Below are positions 22,274 to 33,069 of a DNA stretch of 64,000 nt, piece after piece. The position numbers and the translations under genes are program-made. Position 1 is the first letter of the stretch, and each line of letters begins with the position of its first letter. The stretch lies in assembly GCF_016086655.4 (NCBI RefSeq), contig NC_052132.2:18912805-18976804 (forward strand). Reading direction: 5' to 3'. The notes below the pieces were generated by a model. That model searched no databases and was not told the origin of the DNA. It was given only the letters and a program-made list of their open reading frames with translations. The stretch comes from Lepeophtheirus salmonis (Eukaryota > Arthropoda > Copepoda > Siphonostomatoida > Caligidae).

Positions 22274-23526
22274 TATACTTGCTAAAGAAAATACGATATT
22301 AAAAATTAATATATAATGGATAAGATATGAATGTTTTAAGGAAAACTTCTTTTTTATGTGACATTCATTTGCATTTAAAAAAAAATACCTATATGTTTGT
22401 ATATTTTTTAATTTATCAAAAGAAAAAAATATGCAATTTATGTTTAGATTTTTCCCCCTTTCAATAATTCAAATATATATTTATTTTAAAATAATACCAC
22501 ACGCAGGGGGTTCCATCTCAAGTGTAAGTACTTTTTAGAAATTTATATCATGGTAATTTGATAATTTTTGCTTGGGGAGTTTATTCCAAAAAGGAACACT
22601 ATGTTTGAAATTGTAGAATTATGTCTCAAATAGTTTGGCTTTTTGGAAGGATCCTCGAATTTCAGTGGAACAAAACTCAGCTCGGAGTCAACCTATTTCA
22701 AAAAATGTTTAATTTAAAATACTCACGAAACGGAGGACTTTACTTAAACTTATATTTAGAAAAGCGTTTGTAGAAAAAGTATCCCGAAAAAATTACTGCA
22801 AAATATTGAAAATGATACCCACGCCAAGCCGCAAGTTTGATTTTGCCAATTCTTTGGTTGAGCTCTAATTTATTTATACTCATAGAGTATGAATAAATTA
22901 GAGTGGAATCTGATTGGAATTTTCTTTATTTAGGGTTATAATGGAAAAGGTCATATTTTTCCTAATATTAAATTCCTGATTTTCCCCATAAAATATTTAA
23001 TGTTTTATTTTTCCTTCCTAACCTTTCCAACTTATAAATATTCATAATTATGTCATATATGTATATTTATATATATATATATTATATATACTAATCTTAA
23101 AAATGAAATTTTTCATTTTTTTAAATAAATATTGGATGGTATTATAAGTTTAGCTCCATTTCCATTTTGGCAAAGTGTGTTTGGTTTTGTTATAAAAATT
23201 CTATAACGGTCTGGAACTGATATGCTTTTTTGTGGACTGAAATAATTATAGTTCTTTTAGAAAATCGGTCTGGACCGACTTCAAAGAAAAATAAAAATTT
23301 GGCCTAGATAGGTCCCAAAGATAAAATGTGTCCCATTTAAAATTAGGTTTAGACCGATTATACAGATGAATTTTTGATGATGTCACGTGGTTATTGAAAA
23401 ATTCTTCCCAATGGTAGAATAACGTCATATTAATTAAATTTCTAGCTTAAATCTGGATAGAGGAAAATATTGGTCCTTATATTGAGACCCATATAAAATC
23501 TGTCCATATATCGACTGGTACATTAT
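22274..23526. other. AT-rich intergenic sequence with a hairpin and a GGTC-rich repeat
   Basis: A hairpin lies at 22863-22903: 19-bp arms CTCTAATTTATTTATACTC and its complement, one mismatch, 3-base loop. An alternating TA tract lies near 23055-23090. From about 23190 to 23530 the sequence repeats GGTCTGGACCGA-like words, similar to the interior of the TIR element at 61.9 kb. No gene. Confidence 0.45.
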
Positions 23527-24330
23527 AATTTGAACACTTTGAAGTTTAAACTTCCAATAGATTTAGTTTATTAATTAAAAAAAAAATTATACAAAATTAA
23601 AACTATAGATATCTGAGTTATATTAGCCGGCCTTAACGGAAACGGTGGCTTCCAGACGGCGTCGAAAGGCCTGGCCCCCTGCAGATGTAGTCTTTTGTTA
23701 TGGCGTTTCATTGCTGGCTGAACGTGGCTTTGAGGGTTTTGGTGTTCGGATGATGGACACTACAGGCCTTCCCCTCGACATTCAAACAAAAAGGGGTACA
23801 CGAGGGGGGTTGGCATCAGAGCTGAAGAAGGGTCAAAAGTTTCAAAAAAATAGTTCAAAAGTCTCATTCAAAAAGAGTCTTACAACGGAGGAGATGTTTT
23901 TTTTTCATTCTGTGTGGCAAAAGTGGCCTGTCCACCCTTGCAAGTTTATTTCTAACCATTTTTTTGATAGCTTTTCCGGCAGTTTGGTGTGAAACCCCGA
24001 GATCTCTTGCATGGCCCCTCATGGATTTGAGGCTATTGGCCTGGGCTGTTTTCTTTAACTCTTCCAGGTCCAGTTTGGCCTTTTTGATAGAGTCTTTCTT
24101 CCTCTTCAATTATTCAGACTTGCTTACAGCATAGACGGTGGTCCTGGAGATGCCTAACTACTTGGTGTGGGTGAATGGAAATTCGTGATACACGTTCAAG
24201 TGTCATTGCTCGACTTCTACGTAACGTGGGACTAGACAGCTCAGGTTTATTTTGTACCTCATTCATTGTTTATGCTTTAATATATCAAAATATGATTTTT
24301 TTCAATCACTCAACCTTTATTTATTTATGT
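23527..24330 (-). mobile_element. Family A Tc1/mariner deletion derivative (copy 3)
   Basis: The - strand frame at 24109-23864 encodes SIKKAKLDLEELKKTAQANS, then LKSMRGHARDLGVSHQTAGK, AIKKMVRNKLARVDRPLLP and a relic of RCKTL: helix-turn-helix plus the start of the linker. The next recognisable coding is the very C-terminus (QAFRRRLEATV at about 23680-23645). The same order of landmarks occurs across the join as in copies 1 and 2, including 'cttttgaccc' and 'gatgccaac'. The 3' end at 23527 matches the family terminus. The DDE core is absent, so the element is non-autonomous. Confidence 0.7.
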
Positions 24331-25441
24331 TGACTGGAATTGGCATGATTGGTATTGATGTTCGTATTCAGTTAACATTTTAAGGATATTTTGTTTTTGA
24401 GATGCTAATTTCTTAAAATTAGATTTATGAATATTTATATTTGTAAGTCTTATTTCCTTGTAGGAATTTGAAGCTAGAATGTTTATTGATATTTTTTTTT
24501 AATGCAACTTCATTTTAAGAATTTTTTAGATAATTCATAAATTTTATTTGCTATCAATATAAAGGTTTTTTAAATAAAATCTCTTAAGTCCAAACTGAAT
24601 AAAAAATTCGATCTATGACCGTATTTTACACTAATATACACTTTCATCGCTCCCTTAGAGAGAGACACATACTTAATTAGAAAACATTTTCTTGATCTGT
24701 TTATTCGTAATTTACATATTATAAATCACAAAATCATCCAAGATGACCATATGATCCTCTGGTGCAGTAATGGGTTAACATTGATCTAAATGTTAACCAA
24801 TGTCTACATATGAAAAAACATCATTCAAATCACTTAACTAATTTTACTTTTGTGTTTTAATTATTCCAATCATATTTATGGGTACACCAACGACTCCGTA
24901 TCCGATAGATTAGGTTTTTTTGAAAATTAATTAAATTACTTTTCTTTGAAGAAAATAAAATGTTTTTATCTTAAATTTTCAGATATTGGATTTTACAGAA
25001 TGAATCGGTTTTTTTTCCAATAGGCCAAAATTGTTTATACATTACAACTTTTACAAATCTATGGAATTAAATTTATGGGCTATGTATCGAATAATTGATT
25101 TTAAAGGGTTATTATATCATCTTCCTAATACTCTTAAAATTACTCAGTAAATATATTTTTCATCAAATTAATCGATTTCTATATTTTTCAAGTGATTTGT
25201 GAGTTATATTATGTTGAGTTTTAAAAGAGGGACAATTTGCTTTTATTATTGTTGATTTATAGGAATTGAATCCATTAAATAACAGTCTACATAATTTTTT
25301 ATGTAACGGTAACATTTTTGACCTTTATTTAATAGCTATCTATTTATTTGCACAAAATATAAAACTTATAACACTGTTTTGGGATGATTTAACTTAGTAC
25401 TGTTTGACTGAGTGTCAAAGACGGACACCAGCTGAGAGAAC
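24331..25441. other. AT-rich intergenic sequence
   Basis: Contains the 89-bp direct repeat (24964-25052) and a hairpin at 24773-24798 (GGTTAACATT/AATGTTAACC, 6-base loop). No gene. Confidence 0.5.
24964..25052. repeat. Direct repeat, first copy (partner 26734-26822)
   Basis: 88 of 89 bases are identical to 26734-26822; the only difference is G at 24988 against A at 26758. The copies are 1770 bp apart in the same orientation, and similarity stops sharply at both edges. Confidence 0.9.
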
Positions 25442-25660
25442 ATGTTCTATATTTTACAGTCTTTCTTCGTACAAGGCAAAAATATAAGCCAAAAGGCAGA
25501 AAATGTGTATAGTGTTTTTGATCAATTATGTTCCGGTAATTTTGATGTCAAAGATGCGTGGTGCAATTACCGGAAGGACCGGAATTACCTTGGAAGGCAA
25601 ATTGTTGAAATTGTGGATAAAATAATGGAAATCGTGAAGTCAGACCGTCAAGAAGATTAA
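25442..25660 (+). pseudogene. N-terminal (DNA-binding) relic of a mariner transposase
   Basis: The 72-codon frame contains FFVQGKNISQKAENVYSVFD, LCSGNFDVKDA and VEIVDKIMEIVKSDRQED. This follows mariner N-termini ('F..G.NA..AA..I..V(Y/F)G ... F.SG(N/D)FD.KD.PR.GRP ... VE.D...S.R.IA'), but the segment between 'VYSVFD' and 'LCSGNFD' is deleted and the GRP linker is mutated. No catalytic domain follows. It differs from the mariner fragment at 18.9 kb in the part preserved. Confidence 0.65.
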
Positions 25661-26089
25661 CATTATTGGAAACATAAAATCAAATAAAAATAATAGATTT
25701 TTTTACTGCATCTAATGTCAAATTAAGCGTAAAAATCTGTATCAAGTACTCATTATCAATTGTAATTGTCAGCGTGACTTCAATGCAATATATTGTTTTG
25801 TCATTTAACCGTGAAAATATATTTGTTTTCACAAAAAGCAAGCAACATCATTATTGATTGTTTTCTAAAAATAAAAGGCTTGCAAGACCTCGACATGATT
25901 GACTGTAAATGGAGCCCATATCATGGTCTTCATTTGACTTTCCTTGTAAAAATGTTGAGTTCTTTTGTTGCAGTATCGCTTGAGCGGTCAATGAAGCTTG
26001 TGAGATATTTGTTTTTAAAGGTGAAAATTATTATTGTTTATGGTTTTTTCATTTCTGTGTTGTCTAAATAAACGCAAAAAGTGGGCCAG
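25661..26089. other. Sequence without a recognised gene
   Basis: A 92-codon open run at 25793-26071 (+) is hydrophobic and unrecognised. It follows the mariner fragment and may be element-derived, but I see no transposase motif. Confidence 0.3.
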
Positions 26090-26660
26090 ATGAGGAAGGG
26101 GGCTTTACCCCCCCCAATTAAGGAATTTTTGCTTGTTACAAGAAAATTTTAATACTTGTCATTTTTTTTCAGAAATGTAATATTTGCAATTAAAATTAGT
26201 TGTTCAAAATTTTTTTTGCCCAAAAATTTAACCTTATGTGAATTACGATAAATTTTGAAATTTTTTTACAAAAAATTTTATATTTAAATTTTTATTTTTA
26301 TTTATAAACATTCATTTTTGAATTTTTATTTTTTCAAAAGTTTATGTTTTTGCAACAACTATGGATTTTTGATTTTTTCCCAAAAAATTTAATATTTTAA
26401 ATTTTAATGTAAACAACTGGATTTTTGAATTTTTTGCGAATAGCTATGGATTTTTGAATTTTTTTGCGAATAGCTATGGATTTTTGAATTTTTTGGGAAT
26501 AGCTATGGATTTTTGAAAAATTTGTTAAAAAAAATGTAATATTTTAAAAAAATTCCAAAAAATTTAATTTTTTGTGAATAACTATTTAAAAACAATCAAA
26601 AACCAAGACCATCCCACCTCGACCCCCAAAAAAAAAAAAAATCAAATCCTGCAGACGCCC
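26090..26660. repeat. Interspersed AT-rich repeat (copy 2) with an internal tandem repeat
   Basis: Begins with AGGAAGGGGGCTTTACCCCCC and ends AAATCCTGCAGACGCCC, the same landmarks as 15478-15770. Inside, 26419-26516 is a tandem array of just over three copies of a 29-30-bp unit (GGATTTTTGAATTTTTTGCGAATAGCTAT). More diverged relatives ('aacaactatggatttttga') reach back to about 26350. Confidence 0.7.
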
Positions 26661-26733
26661 TTGAAATGGGACACTTGTATATACGCTATCTAGTGTCATT
26701 TACAATCTTAGTTTAGACTGGGATACCTTGATA

Positions 26734-26822
26734 TTTTATCTTAAATTTTCAGATATTAGATTTTACAGAATGAATCGGTTTTTTTTCCAATAGGCCAAAA
26801 TTGTTTATACATTACAACTTTT
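26734..26822. repeat. Direct repeat, second copy (partner 24964-25052)
   Basis: See the partner copy. The sequence after 26822 (GAAAGGTGCTTTGACTG...) is unrelated to that after 25052. Confidence 0.9.
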
Positions 26823-27369
26823 GAAAGGTGCTTTGACTGAAAAAAGTATGAGAAACGCTGACATAGAGAATCACGAAGCTCATTCTTTCAAAGAGAGAGG
26901 AAGAAAATCTTACTTATTTCGATAAATACTTTTATGAAGCCCTTTGCATCAAGTTTGTATTTGTCGGACTTGGATGCATTATTTTCGTAGATATTCATAT
27001 ACTTATAGGTAAAGGTATGATATAGAATATTTTAACGGAATTTATCATCAATAGTTTGAAAGATGTAGCAGCATTAAAGTATATATGTACGCTGTACAAT
27101 CTACATACACATATATTTGCATAAAAAAAGATCCTTAATTTGATATATGTATACGTAATATACCATCCATGTAAATGGTTTTTATTTACATAAACGCATA
27201 TGCTTGTAGGCAAGAAAATTTCCCTTGTACATATTAAAATCGATCTCATCTCCTCTCATCCATATAATCCAACCTTCAAAAGAGACACATTTCAATGCAT
27301 CTTATACATCTAAATTTGAATTTTCCCGCTTCGGTCAAGCTACTCCGATTTATACAGAGCTGGAAGATG
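26823..27369. other. AT-rich intergenic sequence
   Basis: An 84-codon open run (26995-27249, -) is low in complexity and unsupported. Nothing else seen. Confidence 0.45.
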
Positions 27370-27615
27370 ACATCTGCTCCCCCTATGGGATTTTAATGTA
27401 AGACCATGACAGAGAACTACATCAGCAGCGGGTACCAGACATTCCGCTGCCACCTGGTCGCTATCATTACCGCTAAGGGCGGGTGCATTAAAAAATAACA
27501 GATCTCAGACATCTACATATTTATAATATTAATTTTGTTGAAACTTTATCGTTAATTAATAAACTAAATCTTGTTAAATTTTAAAATTCAAAGTGTTAAG
27601 ATTTTAATGGGCCTC
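27370..27615 (+). mobile_element. Family A 3' end fragment (copy 4)
   Basis: From the ATG at 27409 the frame reads MTENYISSGYQTFRCHL, the decayed form of the family A C-terminus 'MTEDYI..GCQ.FRRRL', and goes on to a KGGCIKK-like ending. The 3' flank ends with AAAGTGTTAAGATTTTAATGG at 27590-27610, the family terminus. No upstream transposase part is present, so this is a 5'-truncated piece. Confidence 0.7.
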
Positions 27616-27894
27616 CAGATAAATATATTTGGAATATGGAGCAATCCAAATAATAATTTTACAAATCTAGCCATTTTTATGGATTTTTAGTACATATTAC
27701 TTAGATTTAATTAAAATATCGGAGTTACTCATTAGCAAAAAGTAGTATTCAATGCAAGTATTGAGTTTTTATTTATTTATAATGCCATTTAGAGTTGGAT
27801 CAAGATATTTTGTAAATTTGTTCGTTTGAAATGGGAATTATAAGTTTGAGCCTTGAAATTGCCGTCTTCTTAAATTATGATGCAGTTTTTGAGG

Positions 27895-29010
27895 TCAGTA
27901 AAAACTGCTCTAATGGGACAACCTTTATTTTTGACCAATCTCTATTATGCAAATATCGGGAGGGTGAGGGTTTTTGTTTTATTCTGTTACGATTAGAAAT
28001 ATATCAGGAGCACATAATTAGCTGTCGATTGCTAAGGAAAATATTTTCCTATTCGCCTACATGAGCACACAATACTAGAAGAAGATTTAGATCACAGCGC
28101 TCCTTCATGCCAGATTGACCTAGAAGGCTATCTGGGAGAATACTGGAACCTCAAGGAATACAATTTACAATACCTCCATCCGGTTGAATTTAGGAGGGGA
28201 CCTCAGGAACTCTCCAGGAACAGGCAGGAAACTCTCTGTTTCCGTCACCCGCCTAAAATTGGCCTTCAAGAAAAGCCGAGTTACTTCATTGTTGACATGG
28301 CCAGGAGAATGAACAAGTCCCCATTAGCGGTATCCAGGGCTCTAAAAAAGGCAGAAGGAAATACGGAGCCTGTGGACTCACCCTGATATTTTTTGATGAG
28401 AAGATCTTTACTGTTTACTCGATCAATCTACATATTGAAGACCGGGTTGTGACATTTGGGGACGTAACAGAAGAGCACCGATATGTTTCCACCACCAAAT
28501 ACCCTGTTCTAGTGTTCTTTGGATACAGCCTGAAGAGGACGAAAAAATTATGGACACTAAAGTTCTCCCATTGATCAAATCTATCGTTGGCAATTCTTCC
28601 TGGGTGTTTCAACAAGATTGAATACCAGCCCACACTGCAAAGCAAACTCAAGAATGTCTCCAGGCCAACATGAACTTTTGGTCAAAGGACTTCTGGCTGC
28701 TGCAGAGCCGAGACCTCAACCTCCTAGAATATTCCATCTAGGGGCACGTAGAGTCCAATGCCTGCAGGAGACACCACAACAACAACTGCGCTCTGAAGAC
28801 TACTGTCAACAAGGTATGTGCCTCCGTGAGCCCCTAGTATATCCATGGTGTCTTCAGTGCTTCCTCCACGGCCAGGAGCTCACCATCAATACTGAGAGGG
28901 GATACATTGACAAAAACATGCTCTTTGGTTTTCAATTAATAATTAATAAACTTGTTGCATAATTCACCCGGGATCCTACAATGTACTTCAATACTTTGGT
29001 TGTTAAAATG
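27895..29010 (+). mobile_element. Family D Tc1/mariner relic (copy 2, nearly full length but dead)
   Basis: The + strand keeps catalytic landmarks across shifting frames: FFDEKIFTVYS at about 28388 (first Asp), DRVVTFGDVTEEHRYVSTTK, then VFQQD followed by a stop and PAHTAKQTQE at about 28605-28645 (second Asp). A decayed 'DFWPPQSPDLNPLDYSIW' region follows near 28687-28740 (read as DFWLLQSRDLNLLEYSI, with the third Asp replaced by Glu), and GHVESNACRR. The C-terminal ending TINTERGYIDKN lies at 28882-28917. The part between 'YPVLVFFGYS' and 'VFQQD' is shortened. The 3' non-coding end matches the 18-kb copy up to about 29010. Several stops and frame shifts exclude function. Confidence 0.75.
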
Positions 29011-29699
29011 TGTAAATAACACAAGTTCGGACGGTATTGTCTTAAACAAATGTACGTAGATTCAATACTCGATCTCTTCTGAAGAGGAAATAATACATTT
29101 TCAAAATGGAGTTTAAAGTCAAATGGAGTGATTCTATTACCATAATTTTTAATGCTATTTAAACAGTGCAACTCAATCTGATAAATTAAAAGGAACATTA
29201 AAACCACACTAATAAAAAATGGTAGGTTAAAACTAAACTTTTTGTACATCAATTCTTCGGATATAAATTGTTTTATTTTATGTTTGTAAGTAGATATAAG
29301 TACATTTGAAGAATGTTTGGATTCTTTGTCAACAATCTTTCAATTTGAGAAAAGTAAGTGTATGTTTTTTATAATATCTTGAACATTTACAATATTAAAT
29401 ATTTGGTCAAAGTTGAAGACTATTTCACAAAATATTCTTTTATTTCAGAACTAAACTATTTTTGTGGACATTAGTTTGTTCATATTTTTTTTTTGATTCA
29501 TTGAAGTTTTCTATAGAACAAAGTTTAACACTCGAATGGTCATAATTCTTTCATACCTTAACTGGTCAAATTGTCAAAAATGATAGCAAACTTAAAAGTA
29601 GAAAGAAACATTAAATGTGATTTATTTTCAAAGATATCAATTTAAAAATAATAATAATAATTATAACATACATAATTATAACTATTTAAATAGAGAGTG
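29011..29699. other. Intergenic, with a possible SINE tail
   Basis: Near 29158-29205 the sequence (AACAGTGCAACTCAATCTGATAAATTAAAAGGAACATTA) resembles the 3' parts of the SINEs at 32.8 and 41.1 kb. No head is recognisable. Otherwise nothing. Confidence 0.35.
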
Positions 29700-29724
29700 G
29701 GAACTAAAGAATTGTAATAGCATT

Positions 29725-29962
29725 TCATTGTCTACTTCTACGGGCTCCTCCTCCAGTCTTGATTTTAACCCCATTGACTTTGCATCTTGGAGCGTCTTGT
29801 AGAAGAAGGTATGCCACACCACTCATCCAAATTTAGATTCGCTCCAAGGCGCTATCGTGATCACGGCCTTCATCTTCGAGAGCTGTCATTTTTATTGCCG
29901 CCATGGTAAGGCTTTTATTGCATGTAAAGGAGAGCATTTTGAATCAAAAATATAGCTAAATA
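29725..29962 (+). pseudogene. C-terminal relic of a Tc1/mariner-type transposase
   Basis: The + strand frame reads SSSSLDFNPIDFASWSVL, a decayed 'PPSSPDLNPLDFAVWSVL' block holding the third catalytic acid. After a stop it continues KKVCHTTHPNLDSLQGAI (matching '.KAC.T.HPNL.SL...I'), then ends near 29940 with AFIACKGEHFE, a decayed '...I.AKGGHFE' terminus. The N-terminal and first catalytic parts are absent. I cannot decide which of the families in this window it belongs to. Confidence 0.6.
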
Positions 29963-30289
29963 TAATGCATAAATATATCACAAATTGGTTTTGAGTTGTA
30001 TTTTCTTGATTCGATAAAAAATTCGTTTTCTGTAATTTAGTCATGCTGCTGTAAGTTTTGGATCCCTACATGACTAGAATTGAAAAAACAAACAAAATTC
30101 CCTTAAAAACTGGGCTTCTGATATTATTAGATATCATCCATCAAACTCATCTAGACATTTTCTGACATTGTGGAAGATATTAAAATTCTTTAGAAAGAGG
30201 TTGAAGAAACTATTTAGTTGTAAGTCTAAATACAATTTTGCTCTTACTATTACATATTTATATTTGAATAGCTTGTTTGTCATTTATTT

Positions 30290-30495
30290 ATTTCTATGTT
30301 CTCGGAAATGGATATCTTTCTGCCGTCTGACTCCACGACACTGAGGCCCATGGCCTGATCTTGATGTTTGGTCCTGAAGATTCCCTTGACCTGAACTCTT
30401 GTTTCAGCCACAAAACAATCATTTATCCTGTTCAGAAGAGGGTCTACGCTGTGATTTGGACACAAAGGCGATAGCATACCCACTGCCGTTTTCAA
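30290..30495 (-). pseudogene. Middle-region relic of a Tc1/mariner-type transposase
   Basis: The - strand frame reads VDPLLNRINDCFVAETRVQV, then KGIFRTKHQDQAMGLSVVES, then DGRKI. This parallels the segment after the first catalytic Asp in these transposases ('VD.V.NR.NDR.L......V..VFRTKHPA.VMVLGVVASDGK.MPP'). It lies 330 bp from the C-terminal relic at 29.7 kb but in the opposite orientation, so they are either separate insertions or one rearranged copy. Confidence 0.6.
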
Positions 30496-32839
30496 AGGGT
30501 GCCAATTACATATTTGAAAGTCATTTAGAACTGAGGCTAGACGACCTCTAAGAGGATTCTAATTTTCGAGTCCTTACCTTGTACTTGAATTAGCTATTGT
30601 AAAACTCGAAACAATATTTTCATAGTAATAGATAGAATAGTACCACAATTAAATGAAAATAAATCAAGCAGAGTAATTTTATTTACCAATTTAACAAAAT
30701 ATATATTTTTTTAAATTCAGGAATACGAAATATTGAAGCATGGATACATCACCATGAATGATTAAACTTCTTTGTCTTGAGATGAACATTTTATTTCATT
30801 GTTGCTATAAACAACATACTTTAAAAATTCTACTAGATTGATACTCAAGAGATGTTGTTTATTTATTCGGTTGATCAAACAAATACATTTCAAATTGAGT
30901 TGACATATTTAGAATATATCTTGAATTACATGTTGATGTAAATAATAAAATGATATGGTCTGCTGATTGAAATTGTCTGAGGAAAATACAAATGTATGGA
31001 TAAATAATAAATCTTAGAAAATCGGGTTGTGTCCATAATAGATCCTTAAATCGCGATTTGGGTTCTGTGTGGTTCTTTATTTTAACGAGTTTCAGTTTTT
31101 AAGGGATCATCAGCTTAGTTTTTTAGTAGTTTGGATCCGGTCTTTGTTTTTTCTTTGCAATAAAGGTCGAAGACGGAATGATAAAAAAAATGCTCAACCT
31201 CCTTAGAATAATGAGAAAACAAAAGTTAAACACCAGTCCCTTTTTTGCTTACGAACCCGGTATTGTGTATATGTACTAGATAGAAAAAGAAACCAATCTT
31301 TATAATGAATATGTATGAAAAATTTTAAAAGTTTTTTTAAAGTCAATCAACAATTTATTCATTATACAACAATTTGTAAAGAAAGAAAATGTTTCTTATT
31401 AGGCTTTAATCAATTGAACATTTCTTAAAACTATTCTCAAGTATAAAAAAAAGAGTAATCAGTCCCGCCTATTGAATAAAGATAAAGTTTGTACCGTGTA
31501 AAGAAAGTTGGATTTTTATTAGTCATCCACTACTTCAAAGCAATAACCCAAGTAGCTAAACGATTACCATGTGATCAATTTATGTTCCAATTGAGTAGAC
31601 TGTAAGGACACTGGAGGGTTATAAATATTACCTTAACTACGTGTTAATTAACAAACTTATATCTAATTTTTCATGGAAATGGGGGTAGGGGGTATTGAAA
31701 TCAAATTCCATTTTAGCTAAATTTTTAGGATGCAAAAACATCTTTTACACACTCTAGAAAAAAAAAAAAAAATCTCCCAGCCCCCCCCCCATAAACGCAT
31801 TTTTTTTTCTTCAAAGTAATAAGAAGAAACTCGTTAATGTCGTGATCATCAAGGCCATTCTAAGCAATAGTTATAAAATAATTTATCTTGATAGAGTACA
31901 GTTTTAAGGTCATATAAAAGGTCAAAGGTCACAAAAAGTCAAATTATTCTAAATTTTTTTTTTTGGCCAGTGCTAGGGTCTCAAATTTGAAGGTTGATAG
32001 GTCAAAAATATGAAAAAGTTATGTTTGTAAAGTTTCAGTCTTCAATGGGCGTTTTTCGCCCCACAAGAGCCAATTGAAAATGATTTTTTTAACGACTTTC
32101 TCTGTTTGTGGAGGGATATAAAAGTTTGAATTTTAAAGTTATGCTGTTGAATTTCAAAAGTTTCATAAAAGTTCCTTTTTTCATTTAATACATAATAAGA
32201 ATTAATCATTAATTCTTATTTTGAAGAAAAACAAATGGTAGCCCATTGAATTACTTCGGACAATCAAACGATCAGGTCCACTCTATTTTCTTCCAATCAG
32301 CAACATCTGCAAATGTTTGATATAAAAAATGAAGGAAATTTATCTTTATTTATATTAATTTCAATTAATTTTAACATAATTGTATAAGGAATTTCTTTTA
32401 TCAAACTAACCGAATGATTCCATCGTCAAAAGTCTTTGGACTTGAAGATTTTGATATTATCAAAGATTTGGCCGATTTGTTTTTTTCTCTGGAGCTCTTA
32501 AATGATGCTTTTGCATCTGAAAAGTTTGGTTAAAATTTAATTTTCTCACTTTTATTGATTAGCACCTCCCCCTATAATTAATTTTTAATGTACAATTAAT
32601 ATAAAAAGTCATCCAATATCAGTCACATGAAAAAATATATTATCCTATAACATTTACTATTAATTTTTGAGAAATATAATGAAAAATACTTTTTTCTCTT
32701 TCCACCCCTCAAATTATACGTTACCAAATCTATCTGCTGTTAATATGAACAACTCAATGTAGCTTCAAGGTTATTCATATACTGGGTTTTGCCAATTCTG
32801 GTTATTTATACGATAACCTTCCATATTTGTCAGTGGAAT
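30496..32839. other. AT-rich intergenic sequence
   Basis: No gene seen. Contains a poly(A)/poly(C) low-complexity patch near 31755-31792 and the AGGTCA cluster at 31907-31931. Confidence 0.45.
31907..31931 (+). promoter_or_regulatory. Cluster of three AGGTCA half-sites including a perfect DR1
   Basis: AGGTCA occurs at 31907-31912, 31919-31924 and 31926-31931. The last two are separated by one base, the DR1 arrangement bound by RXR/HNF4-type nuclear receptors. No promoter or gene is identifiable nearby, so function is conjecture. Confidence 0.35.
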
Positions 32840-33036
32840 ACCGTAGCTCATGGACAATGTGCTCCGGAGAAGTTATTCTCCGGAGCTTAAGGGTTGTACG
32901 TTCGCACCCAGGTGATTCCTAGAAAGAAATATATGAATTTCACTAAAAGATTGCTAGGTTAGAATGAACAAATGTTATGTTATGTAATGTCTATATTGCT
33001 TACTTATATTTAACCAGTGCAACCCCATCTAACCAA

Positions 33037-33067
<31 letters not shown>
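32838..33067 (+). mobile_element. tRNA-derived SINE with poly(A) tail
   Basis: The head (CCGTAGCTCATGGACAATGTGCT, from 32841) has the form of a tRNA D-arm and A box. At about 32891-32910 GGTTGTACGTTCGCACCC has the form of a B box and T arm. Between them, at 32861-32886, GCTCCGGAGAA-GTTA-TTCTCCGGAGC forms a perfect 11-bp stem in place of a normal anticodon/variable region. A ~130-bp tRNA-unrelated body follows, then 29 A residues at 33039-33067. These features (internal pol III promoter boxes, non-coding body, A tail) define a SINE. I could not identify a target-site duplication. The long uninterrupted A tail suggests recent insertion. Confidence 0.75.

Positions 33068-33069
<2 letters not shown>

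Noticed and set aside
28415..28651. 78-codon frame on the - strand
   Set aside because: It is antisense to the family D transposase relic, whose + strand motifs are clear.
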